A DNA stretch of 64,000 bases from Gammaproteobacteria bacterium (GTDB taxonomy: Bacteria > Pseudomonadota > Gammaproteobacteria > Pseudomonadales > Halieaceae), in the NCBI GenBank assembly GCA_024644535.1, contig JAHEKX010000013.1:1-64000 (forward strand), given 5' to 3'. A program made the translations under genes and the position numbers. A model generated the notes under the pieces. That model did not search any database and was not told where the DNA came from. It worked only from the letters and a program-made list of their open reading frames with translations. Shown one piece after another: positions 49,638 to 58,477 of the stretch. How positions within the stretch are numbered: the first letter of the stretch is position 1; every line of letters begins with the position of its first letter.

Positions 49638-51031
49638 TTATTCGAACGATTCGGTTTCGACTGATGAGCACGATCGTCGGATCGGTGTTGGCCACGTGGC
49701 TAGCAACGCTTGCCGTTGCCATATATTTTTCGCAGCAAACATTAAGCACGATCGTCGATCGGCAGCTGTTGCAGTACATGGATCTTGCTGAGAATAGCAT
49801 GCAATTGATTTTCATGGATCCGGAGGGTGAGAGTTTTTTTTGGGAACGTCTATCGGGTGATGACAGCCATTTAATACGCTACGTCACTGACAGAGCTGGA
49901 CGTAGGGGAGCCCCGGGGTTAGTGACGACCAATGTTTGGGTCGATGGATACCAAATCGTCTCGCATCAGCAGGGGGTGTCTTTCCCTGCGCCTGCCGGCG
50001 GTTTTCCGCGATTGGTTGATCATTTTTTCAACTATGGGTCGGGCTGGAGGGTCGTGTATCGATTTAATGACTCACTGAATATATGGCTCGCCGTCGGCAT
50101 GAATGTGCCAGCCGCCGCTAACAAAGACTACGCGTCCGAGTTGTTCAAGCCACTAATACCTTTATTTGTGGTGTTGCCCGTCTTGCTGGTCATGGTGTGG
50201 ATTGGCATTAATCGGAGTTTACGACCGTTGAGGAAGTTAACGCGTAGTGTGGACGCGCTCGATGTCGAATCGCTAGAACCGATAAAGCTTGATGAGCTTC
50301 CCAGTGAGCTTCAGTCGACCGTGGACTCTGTAAATGAATTGCTGCTTAGATTGCGAAGAGCCCTTGAGAGCGAGCATCGATTCACTGCGAATGCTGCGCA
50401 TGAATTGCAAACACCTCTGGCTTCAATCAAGGCGGAGGTCCAGCACCATCAGCGTCTCGTTCAATCTAGCGATACGGGGCAAATGCTATCGCGTATTGCT
50501 AAAAGGGTGGACCGTGCTGCCGATACGGTTGCACAGCTTTTAGTGCTAGCGAGAGTCGAGTCAAATAACATTCCATCGGTTAGTGAGCCTGTGTCCTTTG
50601 ATATATTGCTGTACGACTGTGTCGCCGACTTGGGGACTGTAGCGCTCTCTAAAAATCTGACAGTTAACGTAGACCAAGTTGCGCCTGTAAAAGTCATCGG
50701 AAATCGTACATGGCTGCAAATTCTTCTGCATAATTTAGTTGGTAACGCCTTTAAGTTTGCATTAAGTGACAGTGAAATAGGTGTTTTTTTGAAAGTAGTT
50801 AATGGGTGCGCTACGTTAAGAATAGAGAACAGCTGCGCGAGTATCCCTGAAAATCTGTTGCCGATGTTGAGTGAGCGGTTCGTTACCGTAAAAGGCGAAA
50901 ATCAGGCAGGTAGCGGTTTGGGATTGTCGATCGTTGAAAGAATTACTCAGTTGCATGGTGGGCGTTTTTCGACAGAATACCTGCGCTCGGAGCAGAGTTT
51001 TACGGTAACGCTCGAGTTACCTTGTGAATGA
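49634..51031 (+). CDS. Sensor histidine kinase, QseC-like
   Basis: Membrane kinase of 465 aa. TM1 is about residues 12-32 and TM2 about 173-192; the ~140-residue loop between is periplasmic. A HAMP-like segment (SLRPLRKLTRSVDAL) follows, then the H box with His256 (ANAAHELQTPLASIK), an N box (HNLVGNAFKFA) and the G box (GSGLGLSIVERI). GTG start overlaps the response regulator. It should sense a periplasmic or membrane signal connected to the adjacent redox operon; the ligand is unknown. Confidence 0.9.
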   Translation: MIIRTIRFRLMSTIVGSVLATWLATLAVAIYFSQQTLSTIVDRQLLQYMDLAENSMQLIFMDPEGESFFWERLSGDDSHLIRYVTDRAGRRGAPGLVTTNVWVDGYQIVSHQQGVSFPAPAGGFPRLVDHFFNYGSGWRVVYRFNDSLNIWLAVGMNVPAAANKDYASELFKPLIPLFVVLPVLLVMVWIGINRSLRPLRKLTRSVDALDVESLEPIKLDELPSELQSTVDSVNELLLRLRRALESEHRFTANAAHELQTPLASIKAEVQHHQRLVQSSDTGQMLSRIAKRVDRAADTVAQLLVLARVESNNIPSVSEPVSFDILLYDCVADLGTVALSKNLTVNVDQVAPVKVIGNRTWLQILLHNLVGNAFKFALSDSEIGVFLKVVNGCATLRIENSCASIPENLLPMLSERFVTVKGENQAGSGLGLSIVERITQLHGGRFSTEYLRSEQSFTVTLELPCE

Positions 51032-51179
51032 GATCTTTAAATCGGAGGGGGCAGCGCGACAAGCACACAGGCGGAGGCAATTTTTAATATGCAATAAGCA
51101 TGAGTCTGTCGGCAACCTTTATTGGTAGCCTAGTTTACTGTGGCTATTTAATGACGATATAAGAAGGAAATTCACATTT

Positions 51180-52055
51180 ATGGGTACGCTACAAAATAAA
51201 GTTGCTATCGTTACTGGGGCGAGTCGTGGGATGGGCCGAGGTATTGCGTTGGCTCTTGCTGAACAAGGCGCCACGGTTTATGTGTGTGGCCGTACACTGG
51301 ACCAAGATGTGGACGCGCCGTTGCCCGGTACGGTGATTAAAACGGCTGAAGAGTGCGATGCTCGTGGAGGCCGTGGTGTAGCGGTTCGGGTTGATTTGAC
51401 CCAAGACTCTGATATTCAGGCTTTGTTCGACCAAGTCTTTGAGGAAGAAGGGCGCCTCGACTTGTTGGTTAATAACGCAATGAGTATACCGAGCGATTTA
51501 ACAGACTCGGTGGGTTTCTGGGAGAAACCGCTATCTAATTGGAGTATGTTTGATACTGGGGTGCGGGCAGCTTTTTTGGCGTCTCGCCATGCCGCGCGTA
51601 TTATGGTGCAGCAAGGCTCGGGTTTAATTGTAGGTATTTCGGGTTATGTCGGTGTGACATACACCTACGATACGATATTTGGAACGACGAAATCGGCGAC
51701 CGATCGTATGGCGCGTGATATGGCCGTCGAGCTCTACCCCTACAATGTAGCGTCAATTTCTTTGTGGCAGGGGTTTACCTTTACAGAAAGAGCTTTGAAA
51801 AACCTCGAAACCGTAGATGGCATGGCTGATCATTTAAATAGCTTGGCTGGTTCATCGGTTGAATTCCCGGGCCGTGTCATCTGTGCATTGTTGCAGGATG
51901 AGGCACTGATGGAAAAGTCGGGAGGTACGTTTATCAGTGCTGAGTTGGCGGCCGAGTATGGCGTTACAGATATCGACGGCAGAGTGATTAAGTCGTTACG
52001 CTCTGAGCGCGGTGCCCCAATTTGGACACCGCTGGCCTCAGCTAAAGCTAGTTAA
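51180..52055 (+). CDS. DHRS1-like SDR with catalytic Tyr replaced by Phe (paralogue of 4415-5305)
   Basis: SDR-fold protein of 291 aa. Cofactor motif TGASRGMG at residues 12-19; the triad position is Ser154, Phe167, Lys171, as in the paralogue at 4415-5305. Blocks FWEKPLSNW, ISGYVGVTYTYDTIFGTTK, ATDRMARDMAVEL and SISLWQGFT line up almost residue by residue with that gene. The shared change implies a functional subfamily rather than decay. Its last 8 bases overlap those of the convergent acyl-CoA dehydrogenase. It lies 148 bp after the two-component system. Confidence 0.8.
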   Translation: MGTLQNKVAIVTGASRGMGRGIALALAEQGATVYVCGRTLDQDVDAPLPGTVIKTAEECDARGGRGVAVRVDLTQDSDIQALFDQVFEEEGRLDLLVNNAMSIPSDLTDSVGFWEKPLSNWSMFDTGVRAAFLASRHAARIMVQQGSGLIVGISGYVGVTYTYDTIFGTTKSATDRMARDMAVELYPYNVASISLWQGFTFTERALKNLETVDGMADHLNSLAGSSVEFPGRVICALLQDEALMEKSGGTFISAELAAEYGVTDIDGRVIKSLRSERGAPIWTPLASAKAS

Positions 52056-53193
52056 GCATATCTCGCGCAATGATCATGCGCTGCACTTCACTGGTGCCCT
52101 CGTAGATTGCGGTGATCCGCACGTCTCGGGCCATTCTTTCCAGAGGGTACTCCGCATTATATCCATGCCCACCTAATACTTGCTGACCGTTGTAGCATGC
52201 ACGATGAGCAGCTTCCGAGGCGAAGAGTTTTGCCATGCTTGCTTGGGTCGCAAATTCCGCGCCCAGATCCTTGAGCGTTGCAGCATTCATAATAAGCAGG
52301 CGTGCAGCCTCAAGTTCAGTTTGACTATCGGCTAGCATCCACTGAATTGCTTGAAAACTGGCGATAGGGTTACCAAATTGAACTCTCTCTTTCGCATATT
52401 CTGTGGCGTATTCGATCGCTGCTTTACCAATTCCGTAAGCTAACGATCCGATGCCAATACGGCCGCCCGCGAGTTCGCCAAGTGCTATTTGATAACCTCT
52501 ATTCAAAGACCCCATCAAAGCAGAGTTTGGGACACGGCAGTTATCGAAAAATACCGAATTAGTCGGTGAGCCCTTTTGTCCCATTTTGTGTTCTGGCTTA
52601 CCGATGGAAATTCCAGGCGTGTTGGCCTCCACCAAAAAACATGATATGCCGCGACCTCGGGGGGCGTCTTTATCGGTGACTGCCCATACCACAAATACGC
52701 CCGCGATCTCTCCACTTGTGATGTATGCTTTGGCGCCATTGATGACCCATGTGTCACCCTCTTGAACAGCGGTGGTGCGCATTCCAGAAGGGTCAGATCC
52801 GGCGCCTGGTTCGGTCAGGCAAAAGCCAGCAGCGAGGTATTCGCCGCTACATATCTTGGGTAGGTAGGTGGCTTTTTGTTCCTCGGAGGCCACCGATTGA
52901 ATGACCTCTGCGACCATATTAGTCACTGATACGGTCACTGCCGTGGATGCACATGCCTTAGCTAATTCGGTGATACTCAACGAAAATGCCACCGTACCAG
53001 CCTCGCTGCCACCATAGGCTGCGGAGACGTTCAGGCCCATGAAGCCGAGTTTGGCAAGTTCTCGAAGATTGTTGTTGAATTGTTCACCACCTTCACCTCT
53101 ATCTAATGCTGCTGCATTCGCGGATAGCTCGTTACTTGCAAACTCGTGCGCGGTGCTTTGTATTAAAAGCTGCTCTTCCGTTAGTTTAAACAT
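52048..53193 (-). CDS. Acyl-CoA dehydrogenase (short/branched-chain type)
   Basis: ACAD of 381 aa of normal length. FCLTEPGAGSDPSGMRTTAV and ITSGEIAGVFVVWAVTD are the flavin/substrate blocks; RQFG-like ERVQFGNPIASFQAIQW and GGHGYNAEYPLERMARD are C-terminal blocks; the catalytic-type Glu is in IYEGTSEVQR. The start at 53193 follows GAGGCAAT; a longer frame to 53247 has no RBS. It is 71 bp downstream of the HSD10-like SDR on the same strand, a pairing like 2-methyl-branched acyl-CoA oxidation. Confidence 0.9.
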   Translation of the reverse strand: MFKLTEEQLLIQSTAHEFASNELSANAAALDRGEGGEQFNNNLRELAKLGFMGLNVSAAYGGSEAGTVAFSLSITELAKACASTAVTVSVTNMVAEVIQSVASEEQKATYLPKICSGEYLAAGFCLTEPGAGSDPSGMRTTAVQEGDTWVINGAKAYITSGEIAGVFVVWAVTDKDAPRGRGISCFLVEANTPGISIGKPEHKMGQKGSPTNSVFFDNCRVPNSALMGSLNRGYQIALGELAGGRIGIGSLAYGIGKAAIEYATEYAKERVQFGNPIASFQAIQWMLADSQTELEAARLLIMNAATLKDLGAEFATQASMAKLFASEAAHRACYNGQQVLGGHGYNAEYPLERMARDVRITAIYEGTSEVQRMIIARDMLN

Positions 53194-53264
53194 ATTGCCT
53201 CGTTCTTTGCGTTCGATACTTAATGCGGCGGTCTTCATTGGCCCCACATCGTTTCAATCGTTAC

Positions 53265-54035
53265 TTATTTGGGCTGCATTCTCAGACCTGCATCCATGCG
53301 AATGCATTCGCCGTTAATGTAGTCGTTTTCGATAATGGCAATCATCATATGCGCGATATCAGAGGGCTTGCCAAGTCGTTGAGGATACAAAGGGGTTTTA
53401 CTCAATGATTCCACTACTGGCTCGGGAAGCGACTCGAACATCGGTGTTTCAATCAGCCCGGGCGCGATAGTATTGACCCGAATACCGTATCCTGCCAAAT
53501 CTCTCGCTACCGGAAGCGTCAGAGCAACGATCCCTCCTTTGCTGGCGCTATACGCAGCTTGTCCCACTTGTCCCTCAAAGGCGGCGATGGAGGCAGTGTT
53601 AATAATTACGCCCCGGCCTCCGTCCTCTGTAACGGGCGAGTTCTTCGTCATTTGCTCGGCACAGAGTCGCAGCACATTGAAGGTGCCTGTGAGGTTAATG
53701 TCGAGAGTTTTCTTCCACAAGCTTAATGGAAACACGCCCTCCTTCCCGACGGTCTTACTGCCAGTTGCGATACCTGCGCAGTTGATGCAAATATGAATAG
53801 CTCCAAAGGTAGAAATTACATCTGCAACGCCAGCTGCAACTGAATCTTCATCGGTCACATCGACTTGGCAGTAAATGACATCGTCACCTAGATCTGCCGC
53901 GATTTTTTCACCGGCTGCGCTATTCACGTCAAATATGGCTACTCGGGCTCCACGGGCAACCAGATTTTCTAAAATTTCTTTGCCCATCCCAGACGCTCCG
54001 CCCGTGACTACGGCTACATGACTATTGATTTCCAT
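53265..54035 (-). CDS. HSD17B10-like SDR (3-hydroxyacyl-CoA dehydrogenase type II-like)
   Basis: SDR of 256 aa with TGGASGMG at 11-18, Ser149 (NTASI) and Tyr162/Lys166 (YSASKGG). Blocks INCAGIATGSKT, FNVLRLCAEQM, GRGVIINTASIAAFEGQVGQAAYSASK-region and RVNTIAPGLIETPMFESLPE follow human HSD10, which oxidises 3-hydroxy-2-methylacyl-CoA and 3alpha/17beta-hydroxysteroids. Forms an operon with the acyl-CoA dehydrogenase at 52048. Acyl-CoA or steroid substrate is not decided by sequence. Confidence 0.85.
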   Translation of the reverse strand: MEINSHVAVVTGGASGMGKEILENLVARGARVAIFDVNSAAGEKIAADLGDDVIYCQVDVTDEDSVAAGVADVISTFGAIHICINCAGIATGSKTVGKEGVFPLSLWKKTLDINLTGTFNVLRLCAEQMTKNSPVTEDGGRGVIINTASIAAFEGQVGQAAYSASKGGIVALTLPVARDLAGYGIRVNTIAPGLIETPMFESLPEPVVESLSKTPLYPQRLGKPSDIAHMMIAIIENDYINGECIRMDAGLRMQPK

Positions 54036-54403
54036 ACTATACCCTTCTGCTTTTTCGCTGTTTTAATCTAAGCTTTGATCATTCCGACCGAGCACTAAGG
54101 TTTCGCGTCTTGGTTGGTCTGTGGTGAATTGTCGCGCGCTGTATTCCGTGCAAAGTGCTCTACAACTATGGCCTGACTAGCGATTCACATGGCGGCTTGT
54201 ATTCTCGATCGTTTCCATGACAGTGAGCACTCGACCAATCTAGGGGCCGCCTTTTGACTTGGAAAGCGTTTGTAAACAAGCCCCTCGAAATCGTATCGTT
54301 ACACTTGTACCCTTCTCTCAACCTTTCAGTCGTTCATGCATTGCTGTCAGCTGCGCGTGGTCAGGATACTGGATGCACGCAACGTGACGCTGAAATTATC
54401 TCT
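54036..54403. other. Intergenic region, 368 bp, no supported gene
   Basis: This gap lies upstream of the HSD10-like SDR (leftward from 54035) and after the ferredoxin stop (54404). I see no clear hairpin, operator copy or RBS-linked frame. A 104-codon rightward frame from 54254 runs antisense into the ferredoxin gene and is not supported. Confidence 0.5.
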
Positions 54404-54724
54404 TTAGTACTGAGATTCAGGCAGTTTTATCACCATACCCTCGAGTTCAGGTGTAATCATAATTTGGCAACTCAAGCGGCTGTTGGACTGCCGTTCGGGT
54501 ACGCAGTCAAGCATCGCGTTTTCAATTTCGCCCATTGCAGGGAGGCAGTCCGTGAAATTGGGGTCTAGGTAGCAATGACAGGTTGCGCAGCTGCATGCCC
54601 CGCCGCATTCCGCGACGATAGCGTCAATGTCATTGTCGAGAGCCGCTTGCATCAGCGTCGTCCCATCGGTGGTCTCAATAGGGTGTTGAGTGCCATCGGC
54701 CGTTTCGAAAGTTATCGAGGTCAT
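54404..54724 (-). CDS. Adrenodoxin-type [2Fe-2S] ferredoxin
   Basis: Ferredoxin of 106 aa with cluster ligands C40-x5-C46-x2-C49 and C86, and the typical ERQSNSRLSCQI block near the last cysteine. This vertebrate/adrenodoxin-like class feeds electrons to cytochromes P450 or Rieske-type oxygenases. No reductase or P450 is in the window, but two Rieske oxygenases are, at 39906 and 58478. It is leftward and carries copy G 29 bp upstream of its start, so it belongs to the shared regulon. Confidence 0.9.
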   Translation of the reverse strand: MTSITFETADGTQHPIETTDGTTLMQAALDNDIDAIVAECGGACSCATCHCYLDPNFTDCLPAMGEIENAMLDCVPERQSNSRLSCQIMITPELEGMVIKLPESQY

Positions 54725-54752
54725 TCTGCTTCTTTCCTGTGCTGAATTCCAC

Positions 54753-54771
54753 TAATCAACAATGCTGATTA
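54753..54771. promoter_or_regulatory. Candidate operator, copy G
   Basis: On the minus strand the core reads CAGCATTGTTG (54757-54767) within a near-perfect 19-bp palindrome, TAATCAGCATTGTTGATTA. It is 29 bp upstream of the ferredoxin start and about 127 bp upstream of the DUF1330 gene, in the divergent gap 54725-54897. Confidence 0.55.
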
Positions 54772-54897
54772 ATAATTGACGAGAGTGTGTAATTTATCGT
54801 TAAATTTGGCTGGTGTAAAGAAGCCCTGCGTGAGTTTTACGCAGGTGATTCTGTTGCCGATCGCGGCCAGTTTTAATATTTTGATCGAGTAAAAAGT

Positions 54898-55188
54898 ATG
54901 TCAGCTTACTTAATAGTGATGCGCGAGGGCCCCTTATTAGATGACGAGGCGATGGCTCAGTATCAAACTCGCACCCGGCAGCTAGCCAGCAAAATTAAAC
55001 TCAAGCCTCTGGCGCTTTATGGTGAGCTTATTCCCTTGGAGGGAGTCGCGCCCGACGCGGCGCTTGTTCTTGAGTTTGGCAGCATTGAGGATGCGATGGC
55101 ATGGTACAAGGCACCGGATTATCAAGTCGCGTTACAGTACCGACTAAAATCCGCGGAATTTCGATCATTCATCATTAACGGACTTTAA
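54898..55188 (+). CDS. DUF1330 family protein
   Basis: Small protein of 96 aa with the DUF1330/DABB pattern: AYLIVMREGPLLDDEAMAQYQTR-region, LYGELIPLEGVAPDAALVLEFGSIEDAMAWYKAPDYQ-region and YRLKSAEFRSFIINGL. This is a small ferredoxin-like alpha/beta fold of unknown function seen beside oxidoreductases. It is followed by the OYE-like flavoenzyme after 12 bp and shares the operator copy G region with the divergent ferredoxin. Confidence 0.75.
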   Translation: MSAYLIVMREGPLLDDEAMAQYQTRTRQLASKIKLKPLALYGELIPLEGVAPDAALVLEFGSIEDAMAWYKAPDYQVALQYRLKSAEFRSFIINGL

Positions 55189-55200
55189 TAAGAGAGCGCT

Positions 55201-56307
55201 ATGGAACAGCCACTTTTTGCACCTTTTCGGTCACCTAAACTCACGCTTAAAAACCGTATCGCCATGGCGCCAATGACTCGCAGTTTCTCGGTCGGTAACG
55301 TGCCTAACGCTGAGGTGGTCGAGTACTACCGTAAACGCGCCGCCGGTGGCACGGGACTTATCATCACAGAAGGTACATGCGTTGACCATGAAGCAGCCCA
55401 CGGGTTCCAGGCGGTTCCCAATTTTTTTGGTGACGACGCTTTAGCTGGATGGTCGCAGGTTGTGAAAGCCGTACATGCGGAGGGCGGCAAAATCGCGCCA
55501 CAGCTATGGCACGTGGGTGCGGTTAGAACGCCCGGCGATTACCCCGGAGGACAATTACCAGCTTATTCGCCTTCTGGTCTGGCAGCCCCTGGTGTGCCCA
55601 CTGGGAAAAAGATGAGTGAAAGTGACGTTGCTGATGTTATCGAAGCTTTCGCGAGCGCAGCGGAAAACGCGAAAGCCGTTGGGATGGATGCGATTGAGCT
55701 ACACGGAGCTCATGGTTATTTGATAGATCAGTTCTTTTGGCAGGCCACGAATCAGCGAACAGACAGATACGGAGGTGATTTTCAAAGCCGTTCCCAATTC
55801 GCGCTTGAAATGCTCGCGGCAATTCGTGCACGGGTGGGTGAAGACTATCCGATTATCTTTCGATATTCGCAGTGGAAGCAGCAGGATTACGGTGCGCGGC
55901 TCGTTCAAACGCCTAAGGCCCTGGAATCATTCCTTGGTCCGCTCAGTGATGCTGGGGTTGATATTTTCCACTGTTCTCAGCGCCGGTTTTGGGATGCTGA
56001 ATTTGACGGCAGCGACCTTAATCTTGCGGGGTGGACTAAAAAATTGACTGGCAAACCGACCATTTCTGTCGGGAGCGTGGGGTTAGATCAGGACTTCATC
56101 GCCGATGTTAAAGAAGGTTTTAAATCAGCTCAGTCGGTCGGTATCGAAAAGCTCGAAGAGCTTTTAGATCGCGGCGACTTTGATCTGATTGCTATCGGTC
56201 GAGCCTTGATTGCTAATCCAGACTGGCCAAGGCTCATTGAAACTGGCCAGTCGGATAAATTAGTCGATTTCTCTAAAGATATGCTCTATTCGTTAGATGG
56301 TGCATAG
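55201..56307 (+). CDS. NADH:flavin oxidoreductase/OYE family protein
   Basis: FMN TIM-barrel enzyme of 368 aa of the Old Yellow Enzyme family. FRSPKLTLKNRIAMAPMTR, GTGLIITEGTCVDHEAA, PQLWHVGAVRTPGD, ELHGAHGYLIDQFFWQATNQRTDRYGG-region and DFDLIAIGRALIANPDW carry the classic flavin, His-pair (HGAHG) and C-terminal blocks. OYEs reduce alpha,beta-unsaturated ketones, for example double bonds in cyclic enones. It sits 12 bp after DUF1330 and likely reduces a ring enone in this pathway. Confidence 0.85.
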   Translation: MEQPLFAPFRSPKLTLKNRIAMAPMTRSFSVGNVPNAEVVEYYRKRAAGGTGLIITEGTCVDHEAAHGFQAVPNFFGDDALAGWSQVVKAVHAEGGKIAPQLWHVGAVRTPGDYPGGQLPAYSPSGLAAPGVPTGKKMSESDVADVIEAFASAAENAKAVGMDAIELHGAHGYLIDQFFWQATNQRTDRYGGDFQSRSQFALEMLAAIRARVGEDYPIIFRYSQWKQQDYGARLVQTPKALESFLGPLSDAGVDIFHCSQRRFWDAEFDGSDLNLAGWTKKLTGKPTISVGSVGLDQDFIADVKEGFKSAQSVGIEKLEELLDRGDFDLIAIGRALIANPDWPRLIETGQSDKLVDFSKDMLYSLDGA

Positions 56308-56313
56308 ACTCTG

Positions 56314-56328
56314 TTTGCCATGGGCAAA
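56314..56328. terminator. Possible weak terminator
   Basis: A 6-bp stem TTTGCC/GGCAAA with a 3-nt loop lies between the OYE stop (56307) and the AACS stop (56340), two convergent genes. Confidence 0.35.
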
Positions 56329-56339
56329 AGTTAAACGCC

Positions 56340-58301
56340 TTAGTCCTCTCTGAGCTCTGGTAAATCTTTAAATAATGACAAGGATTGAGGGTTTGCTAGA
56401 GCATCTGTATTGACGACAGGCCAGTGGTGTACAACATTGCGTACCGCCAATTCGACAAGTTTGCCCGTGATGGTGCGAGGCACATCGGCGACAGCGATTA
56501 TTTTTGAAGGCACGTGCCTCGGCGTGGTTTCGGCCCGGATTGTCTTCTTTATTTTGTTGCGTAAAGTGTCGGTGAGTACTTCCCCGTCTTTAAGCACGAC
56601 AAATAGCACAACACGGACATCGTCATTCCAATCTTGACCGATACACAAGCTGTCTAAAACCTCGGGCACCTTTTGAACCTGTCGATAGATTTCCGCCGTA
56701 CCGATGCGAACGCCGCCAGGATTCAAGATGGTATCCGATCGGCCGTGGATGATCATGCCTTGGTGTTCTGTGATCTCCGCAAAATCACCGTGTGCCCACA
56801 CGTTTGGAAATTGTTCGAAGTAGGCGGCGCTAAATTTGCTGCGATCCGGGTCATTCCAAAAGCCGATTGGCATACTTGGAAACGGCTTAGTGCACACCAG
56901 CTCGGCTTTCTGTTGGGTCACGCTAACGCCGTGCTCGTCCCAGCATTCTACCGCCATGCCTAAGCCTATACATTGAATTTCGCCCTCCCAAACGGGAAGC
57001 GTGGGGCATCCTAAAACAAAGCAAGAGATGATATCTGTTCCGCCAGAGATCGAGGACAGACACACGTCTTTCTTTACGTCACGATAGACATAGCGAAAGC
57101 TTTCATGACTTAGCGGCGAGCCAGTTGAAAGTACCGAACGGAGACTCGATAAATTGTGAGTTTCTTTTGGTTTTACACCCGCTTTCTCGAGTGAGGCAAT
57201 ATACTTAGCGCTGGTGCCAAAAATATTAATTCCCTCGTCTTGGGCGATGTCCATCATTGTCCCATCATGGGGGAAAAACGGGCTGCCATCATAAAGAACC
57301 AATGTGGCTCCTAGACTCAATCCACTAACAAGCCAGTTCCACATCGCCCAGCCCGTCGTTGTATAGTAGAACAGAGTATCTCCCGCTGATACGTCAGAGT
57401 GTAAGCTGACTTCTTTGATGTGCTGCAAGAGGGTTCCGCCGGAGCCATGCACGATGCACTTAGGTTTTCCTGTCGTACCAGACGAGTACATAATAAACAG
57501 CGGGTGATCAAACGGCATTTGAGTGTACTCGAGGTCCACTCCCCTGTGAGGCTCTATAAAATCTTGGTAATGCTTTACCTTTGAGTTTTGATCAAGGTTT
57601 ATTGCGAGATCCGCGGTAGGGACTAGAATCACCGTACCGATAGACTCGATTTCACCAAGCACCTCATTGATTTTGTTGTAGCATTCTATTGTCTTACCGT
57701 TGTAAAAATAGCCGTCACAAGCGAATAACACTTTGGGAGTGATTTGTCCAAAGCGGTCAATGACGCCTGCAGAGCCGAAATCTGGTGAGCAGGAAGACCA
57801 GATGGCACCGAGACTTGCAGTCGCGAGCATAGCTATTACTGTTTCCGGTACGTTGGGAAGCCAGCCTGCTACCCGGTCACCTGCTGTAACCCCCAAATTC
57901 TTTAATGCCGCGCTTACAGCAGCTACTTCATCGTTCAGCTGACGATAAGTCATTTGTCGCCGGCTCCCGTCTTCCATCCTGGCTACCAGTGCCAGTGTTT
58001 CATCAGCTTTGCTCAGCAAGTTTTCAGCGTAGTTAAGTGTTATTCCACTGAACCAACGGTTATCCATAAAGTTTGGAGCGGACGATAATGCTTGCTGATA
58101 CTCACCTTGGAAGCAAACTTTGCCCCAGCGCATAATGGCTGGCCAGAAGTCGTTGGGATTGTCTACGCTCCATTGCTGCAGGCTTGGATAGTCGACATCA
58201 GCCGGCACGTGGCCCTGTAATTCGTCTCGCACAAATCGCATTAAATTGGTGTTCGCGATTTGCTGTGTTGAGGGGTTCCACAGGGGTTGTGTGCTGGTCA
58301 T
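56340..58301 (-). CDS. Acetoacetyl-CoA synthetase (acetoacetate-CoA ligase)
   Basis: Ligase of 653 aa, the usual AACS length, converting acetoacetate, ATP and CoA into acetoacetyl-CoA. The N-terminal LWNPSTQQIANTNLMRF is the family opening; IMYSSGTTGKPKCIVHG is the P-loop; YYTTTGWAMWNWLVSGL, SGGTDIISCFVLG and HGRSDTILNPGGVRIGTAEIY are AACS blocks. The start at 58301 is chosen because the AACS family begins here; the frame runs further to 58505 but overlaps the divergent Rieske gene's region. Its place with a thiolase nearby (60177) suggests recycling of acetoacetate from degraded carbon chains. Confidence 0.9.
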   Translation of the reverse strand: MTSTQPLWNPSTQQIANTNLMRFVRDELQGHVPADVDYPSLQQWSVDNPNDFWPAIMRWGKVCFQGEYQQALSSAPNFMDNRWFSGITLNYAENLLSKADETLALVARMEDGSRRQMTYRQLNDEVAAVSAALKNLGVTAGDRVAGWLPNVPETVIAMLATASLGAIWSSCSPDFGSAGVIDRFGQITPKVLFACDGYFYNGKTIECYNKINEVLGEIESIGTVILVPTADLAINLDQNSKVKHYQDFIEPHRGVDLEYTQMPFDHPLFIMYSSGTTGKPKCIVHGSGGTLLQHIKEVSLHSDVSAGDTLFYYTTTGWAMWNWLVSGLSLGATLVLYDGSPFFPHDGTMMDIAQDEGINIFGTSAKYIASLEKAGVKPKETHNLSSLRSVLSTGSPLSHESFRYVYRDVKKDVCLSSISGGTDIISCFVLGCPTLPVWEGEIQCIGLGMAVECWDEHGVSVTQQKAELVCTKPFPSMPIGFWNDPDRSKFSAAYFEQFPNVWAHGDFAEITEHQGMIIHGRSDTILNPGGVRIGTAEIYRQVQKVPEVLDSLCIGQDWNDDVRVVLFVVLKDGEVLTDTLRNKIKKTIRAETTPRHVPSKIIAVADVPRTITGKLVELAVRNVVHHWPVVNTDALANPQSLSLFKDLPELRED

Positions 58302-58477
58302 ACAATATCTCGGTATTTCTGTTTGGCTGCCTATGTTAGAGCTTGCTCTAAGAAATGCTACTGCGTCTATGGGTATGGTGACCGCTTGTTGTTTAAAAGC
58401 GACACGATAATCGTTAATTTGTGGTCGCAGGCAGTCGCCTGTGCTAGGTTTTTGTAAAATAGAAAGGTGAGTGCAAT

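Noticed and set aside
54254-54568. 104-codon rightward frame before the ferredoxin
   Set aside because: Antisense to the ferredoxin over its second half, without an RBS or recognisable motif.
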